Shown one piece after another: positions 57,125 to 64,000 of a stretch of DNA of 64,000 bases. The notes under the pieces are model-generated. The model did no database searches. It saw nothing but the letters and a program-made list of their open reading frames with translations, and was not told where the DNA came from. Origin of the DNA: Atlantibacter sp. RC6 (GTDB taxonomy: Bacteria > Pseudomonadota > Gammaproteobacteria > Enterobacterales > Enterobacteriaceae); contig NZ_JACHZE010000008.1 of assembly GCF_014193285.1 (NCBI RefSeq), positions 1-64,000 of the forward strand, in the 5' to 3' direction. Each line of letters begins with the position of its first letter. Within the stretch, counting starts at the first letter, position 1. A program made the translations under genes and the position numbers.

Positions 57125-59782
57125 ATGAATAAATTAGCGTTGAGTGTATTAGCCGCCACGATTCTGGCGTCGCTAAACGGTGCGGCTGTCGCCGCAGGCC
57201 AGCAAACGGTCGATCAAATCAGCCGGTTTACCCTGAACTATACCGTCAATGATAATCATGCCGCCCTGCACGGCATTGATTGCGCAAAATTAGGCGCCGA
57301 CTGGGCTTCCTGCAATAAAGCGACGATTACGCTGGTCAATAACGGCGAGGCGGTAACGGATAAATCCTGGACTATCTATTTCCACAGTATTCGCCGCATT
57401 CTGCAGGTTGAGAACGATCAGTTTAAGGTCAGCCATATTATGGGTGATTTACATAAACTGGAGCCCACCGACAAATTCACCGGCTTCCCGGCGGGACAGC
57501 GCGTCGACATTCCCATTATTAACGAATACTGGCAGCTATTTATTACCGATATTTTGCCGCGCTGGTATGTGACTGCCGACCATGCGACACCAAAAATTAT
57601 CGCTAACACCGATACCGAAGATCTGACGCAGTTCGTTACGCCGCTGGGGGAACAATGGAAGCGTATCCCGGACGATAAAAATATCCTGATGACCGCGCAG
57701 ACGCGTTTTGACAAAAACAGCGATCTGCATGTGTTGGATAACCGGTTACTGCGCGGGCAAATCATTCCCACGCCGCTTCAGCTGGACATTCATCCGCAAG
57801 ATGTTGATTTGCGCAAGGGCGTTCAATTGCAGCCTGGCGCACTCGCAATGCCTGCTCAGCAGGCGATTGAAAGCCGTTTTGCGCTGTTTGGCGTGAAAAC
57901 GGATGGCAGCTATCCCATCCGCAGTGAAATTTCACCCGGCGCGTTTAGCGGCAAAGAGGCGGTCAGCGGCGCGTACCAGTTGCACATTGGCAACAAAGAG
58001 GCCGTCATAACGGGTTATGACCAGGCAGGCGTGTTTTACGGGCTTCAGTCGTTGCTGTCGCTGATCCCCGCCCATGGCGCCCCCGTTATCGCCACCCTGG
58101 ATGCCAAAGACGCCCCGCGCTTTGCCTACCGCGGTATTCATCTGGATGTCGGGCGTAATTTTCATTCCAAAGCGGCGGTGTTGCGCCTGCTGGATCAAAT
58201 GGCCGCCTATAAACTCAACAAATTCCACTTTCATCTCAGCGATGATGAAGGATGGCGTCTTGAAATTCCCGGCTTGCCGGAGCTGACCGAAGTTGGCGCT
58301 AAACGCTGCCACGATCTGACTGAAAAAACCTGTCTATTGCCGCAGCTTGGCTCCGGGCCAGACAGCGACAACAACGGCAGCGGCTACTTTACCCGTGCGG
58401 ATTACATTGAGATCCTGAAATACGCCGGCGCGCGGCAAATCGAGGTGATCCCGGAAATTGATATGCCCGCTCACGCCCGTGCGGCCATTATCGCTATGGA
58501 AGCGCGCTATGACAGGCTAAATCAGCAAGGTAAAACACAGCAAGCGGAACAGTACCGGCTGCTGGAGCCGGGCGACACCTCTAACACCACCGGCGTGCAG
58601 TATTACAACCGCACCGGCTATCTCAACCCGTGCCTGCCCGCCTCCAGCCGCTTCGTGGATAAGGTGATTGGCGAAATTCAGCAGATGCACAAAGAGGCAG
58701 GTGTTCCGCTGAATACCTGGCACTTTGGCGGCGATGAAGCAAAAAATATCTACCTCGGCACCGGCTACACCGATCGCGCGCATCCTGAAGCCGGAAAAGG
58801 CGTGATTGACCAAAGCCAGCAGGATAAACCCTGGGCCAAATCCCCTTCTTGCCAGCGGATGGTTAATGAGGGAAAAGTCGCTGACGTTGACCACCTCTCC
58901 AGCTATTTTGGCATTGAAGTCAGCAAGCTGGTGAAAGCGCATGGCATCACCGCCATGCAGGCGTGGCAGGATGGGCTGAAAGATGCCAAAGACGCCAGCA
59001 CGTTCGGAACCGACCACGTAAACGTCAACTTCTGGGATACGCTTTACTGGGGCGGTTTCGATACCGCGAATGACTGGGCCAATAAAGGGTTCCGGGTAGT
59101 GGTGTCCAGCCCGGATTACCTCTATCTTGATTTCCCTAATGAGGTGAATCCGCAAGAAAGCGGCTATTACTGGGGAACGCGGTTCAGCGATGAACGCAAA
59201 ATCTTCGCTTTTGCACCCGATAACCTCCCGCAGAATGCCGAAACTTCAGTCGATCGCGACGGCAACGCCTTTACCGCCAAAGCGGATAAGCCCTGGCCCG
59301 GCGCTTATGGGCTGTCTGCGCAACTGTGGAGTGAAGTGGTGCGTACCGATAAGCAAATGGAGTACATGATTTACCCGCGACTGATTTCCGTGGCGGAGCG
59401 CGCCTGGCATCGGGCTGGCTGGGAGCAGGATTATCAGACCGGACGCGAGTATAAAGGCGGTGAAAGCCATTTTGTGGATGTGGCGTCGCTTAACAAAGAG
59501 TGGGAGCGTTTCGCGAATCTTATGGGGCAGCGCGAGCTGGCGAAGCTTGAAAAGGCCGGCATCCAGTACCGTATCCCGGTTCCGGGCGCGCGGATAGTGA
59601 ATGGGCAACTCAAGGCGAACAGTTCGCTTCCCGGTACGCCCATTGAATACTCTCTGGATGGCGGGCAGAGCTGGCAGCGCTACAACGCCAACATGCGGAC
59701 CGACGCGACAGGAAATATCCTTTTACGTTCAACAAGTCAGCAAGGCCAACGCGTGAGTCGCGAAACGGTAGTGGCAAAATAA
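57125..59782 (+). CDS. chb: Periplasmic chitobiase (GH20 beta-N-acetylhexosaminidase)
   Basis: 885 residues, the length of Serratia marcescens chitobiase. Signal peptide MNKLALSVLAATILASL, ending about AVA. Order: N-terminal CHB_HEX carbohydrate-binding-like domain (about 30-190), GH20 catalytic barrel with the Asp-Glu pair at about 537-538 (HFGGDEAKN), and a C-terminal Ig-like CHB_HEX_C domain (PIEYSLDGGQSWQRY). It splits chitobiose and short oligomers to GlcNAc. The start at 57125 follows AAGGAATTTGCA. No chitinase is in the window. Confidence 0.95.
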   Translation: MNKLALSVLAATILASLNGAAVAAGQQTVDQISRFTLNYTVNDNHAALHGIDCAKLGADWASCNKATITLVNNGEAVTDKSWTIYFHSIRRILQVENDQFKVSHIMGDLHKLEPTDKFTGFPAGQRVDIPIINEYWQLFITDILPRWYVTADHATPKIIANTDTEDLTQFVTPLGEQWKRIPDDKNILMTAQTRFDKNSDLHVLDNRLLRGQIIPTPLQLDIHPQDVDLRKGVQLQPGALAMPAQQAIESRFALFGVKTDGSYPIRSEISPGAFSGKEAVSGAYQLHIGNKEAVITGYDQAGVFYGLQSLLSLIPAHGAPVIATLDAKDAPRFAYRGIHLDVGRNFHSKAAVLRLLDQMAAYKLNKFHFHLSDDEGWRLEIPGLPELTEVGAKRCHDLTEKTCLLPQLGSGPDSDNNGSGYFTRADYIEILKYAGARQIEVIPEIDMPAHARAAIIAMEARYDRLNQQGKTQQAEQYRLLEPGDTSNTTGVQYYNRTGYLNPCLPASSRFVDKVIGEIQQMHKEAGVPLNTWHFGGDEAKNIYLGTGYTDRAHPEAGKGVIDQSQQDKPWAKSPSCQRMVNEGKVADVDHLSSYFGIEVSKLVKAHGITAMQAWQDGLKDAKDASTFGTDHVNVNFWDTLYWGGFDTANDWANKGFRVVVSSPDYLYLDFPNEVNPQESGYYWGTRFSDERKIFAFAPDNLPQNAETSVDRDGNAFTAKADKPWPGAYGLSAQLWSEVVRTDKQMEYMIYPRLISVAERAWHRAGWEQDYQTGREYKGGESHFVDVASLNKEWERFANLMGQRELAKLEKAGIQYRIPVPGARIVNGQLKANSSLPGTPIEYSLDGGQSWQRYNANMRTDATGNILLRSTSQQGQRVSRETVVAK

Positions 59783-59801
59783 ACCTACTCGCCGAAAAGA
59801 A

Positions 59802-59830
59802 AAAACCCTCTGGAAATTTCAGAGGGTTTT
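59802..59830 (+). terminator. chb intrinsic terminator
   Basis: A 10-bp stem AAAACCCTCT/AGAGGGTTTT around a 9-nt loop closes the chiP-chb unit; the T residues lie in the arm itself. Confidence 0.88.
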
Positions 59831-59859
59831 GCAAATAGTGGCAATATTACTTATGGCTG

Positions 59860-60021
59860 TTATTGGTTATTTGTCTCATCATCTTGCGAAAACAAATCAA
59901 TAAAGGCTTTTTGCTGTTTGGTCAGAGTCCATGATTTCGGGATGGTTGTTTTTTGTTTCTGTTGCTTCTCGCCTTCGCGGTCTGCATCAATGCCCGTCGT
60001 CTTTTCCTCTTCTGATACCAT
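59860..60021 (-). CDS. yciX: YciX-like small protein
   Basis: 53 residues from the ATG at 60021, which lies one base after the ymiA stop. The product is hydrophilic with the block TIPKSWTLTKQQKAFIDLF. It has the position of E. coli yciX (ymiA-yciX, upstream-transcribed from cysB) and is named on synteny; I cannot confirm the sequence match. Function unknown. Confidence 0.68.
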   Translation of the reverse strand: MVSEEEKTTGIDADREGEKQQKQKTTIPKSWTLTKQQKAFIDLFSQDDETNNQ

Positions 60022-60022
60022 G

Positions 60023-60151
60023 CTATCCCCAGATGTACCAGGCAAGCCCGCCCACCACTACCCAAAACAGGGCAGACAGTGCGAACACCGCGAGCCACGC
60101 TTTACGTTTCAGGTGCGCATCGCGCTGGGGTTGATGGCTTTCGGAAGACAT
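60023..60151 (-). CDS. ymiA: YmiA-like small membrane protein
   Basis: 42 residues. A charged N-terminus (PQRDAHLKRKAWLAVF) leads into one membrane helix (SALFWVVVGGLAWYIW), closely like E. coli YmiA (RRDPELKRKAWLAVF, SALFWVVV). It is followed by yciX with a 1-nt gap and lies between cysB and acnA as in E. coli, except that chiP-chb now separates them from acnA. The ribosome site is GAGGAG before the ATG at 60151. Function unknown. Confidence 0.85.
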   Translation of the reverse strand: MSSESHQPQRDAHLKRKAWLAVFALSALFWVVVGGLAWYIWG

Positions 60152-60461
60152 CGGGCTCCTCATACAATCGACAGTGCTTATCATTTCTCACCAAACAATA
60201 GTCAGAATTAATCAAACGGTAAGATAAATCCTAATTAAAAAGTACTAAAAAATCCAGCGGATTTACGTGATATCTCAAGCTAAATAATCAATCTTTTGAC
60301 GTCAAATAAATAATTGAACGTTGGGATTTGCCGAAGTGAAAATAGTTTTCTATTTTTGTCGTCCGGTAGAGACACAAAACCCATGCAGAACGCATGGGTT
60401 TTTAATGAGAGTAATTAACGGTTACCGTTAATTTCATTGATATTATTTATCCAGTCATCCG
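60152..60461. other. ymiA-cysB intergenic region
   Basis: About 310 bp, AT-rich, without a gene. It holds the ymiA promoter region and the cysB terminator at 60376-60404. Nothing else recognisable was seen. Confidence 0.7.
60376..60404 (-). terminator. cysB intrinsic terminator
   Basis: Stem AACCCATGC/GCATGGGTT with loop AGAAC. On the minus strand it is followed by TTTGTGTCTC and lies about 60 bp after the cysB stop. Confidence 0.8.
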
Positions 60462-61475
<1,014 letters not shown>

Positions 61476-61576
61476 TTAAGACCGAATCAGTCTAAAAAAG
61501 AGGTTAACTATAACCACTATATCATTTATAGCTTCTGTGTATAGATGGAGAAAATAAATAATAACGCCGCAATAAA

Positions 61577-61608
61577 TAAAAAGGGCCGGATTTCTCCAGC
61601 CCTTTTTT
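61577..61608 (-). terminator. topA intrinsic terminator
   Basis: On the minus strand AAAAGGGC/GCCCTTTT (with a further TGGA/TCC pairing inside) is followed by T-rich sequence, just after the topA stop. Confidence 0.85.
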
Positions 61609-61626
61609 AGTTTCATTTACAGCAGG

Positions 61627-64000
61627 TTACTTACTGCCTTCGGCCCACTTACCGTCGACATAAAACGCTGACCAGCCAGTGGCTTTGCCCGCTTTCTCTG
61701 AAGAGACGTACTGCTGTTTGGTTTTACGGCTGAATTTAACCACCGCCGGGTTACCTTCCGGGTCTTTCTGCGGGGCATCAGCCAGATAACGCAGTTTTTC
61801 CGGCAGGCGATCGCGGAAGCGGTACAATTCTTCCACTAACGGCGCACGGGTTTCACGCGATTTCGGGAAGGTATTGGCGGCCAGGAACACACCCGCCGCA
61901 CCGTCACGCAGCACGAAGTAGGCGTCGGATTTCTCGCACGGCAGCTCCGGCAACGGAACCGGATCTTCCTTCGGCGGCGCAACGTCGCCGTTACGCAAGA
62001 TCTTACGGGTGTTTTTGCAGTCGTCGTTAGTACAGGCCATGTACTTACCGAAGCGACCCATACGCAGATGCATTTCCGAACCGCACTTCTCGCACTCCAC
62101 AATCGGGCCATCATAGCCTTTGATGCGGAATTCACCCTCTTCGATTTCGTAGCCATCGCAGGTCGGGTTGTTGCCGCAGACGTGGATTTTACGCTTCGGA
62201 TCGATCAGGTAGCTGTCCATCGCGGTGCCGCATTTCTGGCAACGACGTTTGGCGCGCAGCGCGTTGGTTTCGGCATCGTCACCTTCCAGCACATTGAGCA
62301 CTTCGTTTTCCGGCACCAGATTGATGGTGGTTTTGCAGCGCTCTTTCGGCGACAGCGCATAGCCGGAACAGCCGAGGAATACCCCGGTACTGGCGGTACG
62401 AATGCCCATTTTGCGACCGCAGGTCGGGCAGTCGATACTGGTCAGTACCATCTGGTTAGGACGCATACCGCCCTCTTCCGGATCTTTCTCCGCCGTATCC
62501 AACTGGCGGGTAAAATCACCAAAGAAGTCGTCGAGAACCGCTTTCCATTCCGCCTGATGGTTTGCCACCTGGTCGAGGCTGCTTTCCATCTGGGCAGTAA
62601 AGTCGTAGTTCATCAGCTCACGGAAGTTCTCTTCCAGACGATCGGTGACGATCTCGCCCATTTTTTCGGCGTAAAAACGACGGTTTTCCACCCGCACGTA
62701 GCCACGATCCTGAATGGTGGAGATGATCGACGCATAGGTAGACGGACGACCAATACCGCGTTTTTCCAGCTCTTTCACCAGAGACGCTTCGCTAAAGCGC
62801 GCAGGCGGCTTGGTGAAGTGCTGCGCCGGGGTCAGTTCGACCAGCGACAATACGTCGCCCGGCTCAACGGCCGGTAACGTGCGGTCTTCATCGCCTTTAC
62901 GCAGCGCTGGCATCACTTTGGTCCAGCCATCGAAACGCAGGGTGCGACCACGCGCTTTGAGGCGGAAATCTCCCGCTTCCACGGTCAACGTGGTGGAATC
63001 GTATTGCGCCGGCGTCATCTGACAGGCTACGAACTGGCGCCAGATCAGCTGATACAGTTTCTGCGCATCGCTTTCCATATCTTTCAGCACCTCCGCCACG
63101 ACATTCACATCGGACGGACGAATAGCTTCGTGCGCTTCCTGCGAGTTGTCTTTGCTGGCGTACTGATTGGCCGACTCCGGCAAATATTTTTTACCGAACT
63201 GGTCTTTAATATAGTCGCGCACCATGTTCACCGCGTCCTGACTCAGGTTGGTGGAGTCGGTACGCATATAGGTGATATAGCCCGCTTCATACAGGCGCTG
63301 GGCCATCATCATGGTTTTCTTGACGCCAAAACCGAGACGCGTGCTGGCCGCCTGTTGCAGCGTAGAGGTGATAAACGGCGCGCCCGGTTTGCTGCTGGTC
63401 GGCTTATCTTCACGCTCCAGCAGGGTGTAGCGCGCTTTCTCCAGCAGGCTTACCGCCGCCATGGTTTGATCGCGGTTAACCGGGCGGAACGGTTTGTCGT
63501 TCTGATGAGTGACTTCGACCTGCAGCGCATCGCCTTTCGGCGTGGTCAGCGCGGCATCCACTTCCCAGTACTCTTCCGGCACAAAGGCTTTGATTTCGCG
63601 TTCGCGCTCGACAACCAGACGTACCGCAACGGACTGCACACGCCCCGCAGACAGGCCGCGGGCGATCTTCTTCCACAGCAGCGGAGAAACCATATAGCCC
63701 ACCACGCGGTCCATAAAACGGCGCGCCTGCTGAGCATTTACCCGGTCGATATTCAGTTCGCCCGGCTTTTCAAACGCCTGACGAATCGCATTTTTGGTAA
63801 TTTCGTTAAACACCACGCGGCTGTAGCGGGCGTCGTCGCCGCCGATGACTTCCCGCAGGTGCCATGCAATGGCTTCCCCTTCGCGGTCAAGGTCGGTTGC
63901 GAGATAGATGTGGTCGGCCTTTTCAGCCAACGATTTCAGTTCGGAGACAACTTTCTCTTTGCCCGGCAGCACTTCGTACTGTGCTTCCCAGTCGTGCCAC
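61627..64000 (-). CDS. topA: DNA topoisomerase I (5' end outside the window)
   Basis: The frame is open to the window edge, giving about the C-terminal 790 residues of a protein of about 865. TopA relaxes negative supercoils. The TOPRIM acidic motif [15 protein letters not shown] is at the start of the visible part, and the catalytic Tyr is in [12 protein letters not shown]. Three C4 zinc-ribbon units are seen ([19 protein letters not shown] and CEKCGSEMH), then a lysine-rich tail ([15 protein letters not shown]). It is oriented toward cysB. Confidence 0.95.
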   Translation of the reverse strand, partial: WHDWEAQYEVLPGKEKVVSELKSLAEKADHIYLATDLDREGEAIAWHLREVIGGDDARYSRVVFNEITKNAIRQAFEKPGELNIDRVNAQQARRFMDRVVGYMVSPLLWKKIARGLSAGRVQSVAVRLVVEREREIKAFVPEEYWEVDAALTTPKGDALQVEVTHQNDKPFRPVNRDQTMAAVSLLEKARYTLLEREDKPTSSKPGAPFITSTLQQAASTRLGFGVKKTMMMAQRLYEAGYITYMRTDSTNLSQDAVNMVRDYIKDQFGKKYLPESANQYASKDNSQEAHEAIRPSDVNVVAEVLKDMESDAQKLYQLIWRQFVACQMTPAQYDSTTLTVEAGDFRLKARGRTLRFDGWTKVMPALRKGDEDRTLPAVEPGDVLSLVELTPAQHFTKPPARFSEASLVKELEKRGIGRPSTYASIISTIQDRGYVRVENRRFYAEKMGEIVTDRLEENFRELMNYDFTAQMESSLDQVANHQAEWKAVLDDFFGDFTRQLDTAEKDPEEGGMRPNQMVLTSIDCPTCGRKMGIRTASTGVFLGCSGYALSPKERCKTTINLVPENEVLNVLEGDDAETNALRAKRRCQKCGTAMDSYLIDPKRKIHVCGNNPTCDGYEIEEGEFRIKGYDGPIVECEKCGSEMHLRMGRFGKYMACTNDDCKNTRKILRNGDVAPPKEDPVPLPELPCEKSDAYFVLRDGAAGVFLAANTFPKSRETRAPLVEELYRFRDRLPEKLRYLADAPQKDPEGNPAVVKFSRKTKQQYVSSEKAGKATGWSAFYVDGKWAEGSK

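Overview
The window is about 64 kb of enterobacterial chromosome, GC-rich in its core. Gene content, gene order and near-identity of many products to E. coli proteins place it in the Enterobacteriaceae. The extra rpfF, chiP-chb and copper-storage genes suggest a Kosakonia/Enterobacter/Cronobacter-type host rather than Escherichia; the genus is inference. The order follows the E. coli K-12 ldhA-to-topA segment with several replacements. No Rac prophage, ompN-micC, fnr-ogt-uspE or pspE is present in the stretches where K-12 carries them.

Layout. 1-130: a possible insertion-sequence end (two 19-bp repeats) where ydbL would be expected. 0.1-10.2 kb: ynbE-ydbH (intermembrane lipid transport), ldhA, hslJ, ydbJ, the pyruvate:flavodoxin oxidoreductase ydbK and the helicase dbpA. 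10.3-13.5 kb: an accessory block, visibly AT-rich from about 10.5 to 13.0 kb, with a putative HNH-nuclease effector, a SUKH-type immunity protein and a shortened DUF943 membrane protein, then a small lipoprotein. 13.6-20 kb: a Cys-rich copper-storage protein, ttcA, an unnamed proline-rich small ORF, the anaerobic sRNA FnrS with its FNR box, zntB, a membrane diguanylate cyclase, ybiI, and a divergent B3/B4-protein versus XRE-cupin/monooxygenase cluster. 20-31 kb: zinT (Zur box, TTG start), mppA, mpaA and ycjG (murein-peptide recycling), tpx, tyrR (with an operator), ycjX-ycjF and pspABCD/pspF. 32-37 kb: the sapABCDF ABC transporter. 37-43 kb: an IprA/YaiV-like regulator, fabI, yciW and rnb. 43-46 kb: an RpfR (PdeR/YciR)-RpfF pair, which is a diffusible-signal-factor quorum-sensing module. 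46-55 kb: yciZ, yciT, osmB, pyrF-yciH, lapAB, pgpB, ribA and acnA. 55-60 kb: chiP-chb, a chitin-oligosaccharide porin and chitobiase behind two NagC/Mlc-like operators. 60-64 kb: ymiA-yciX, cysB and topA, whose 5' end lies outside the window.

The strongest candidates for unusual biology are the effector/immunity/DUF943 island, the convergent overlapping RpfF/RpfR signalling pair, and the NagC-controlled chitin module inserted between acnA and ymiA-yciX. Smaller points are a perfect 15-bp inverted repeat before hslJ, a dyad between zntB and a diguanylate cyclase gene, and several very small ORFs.
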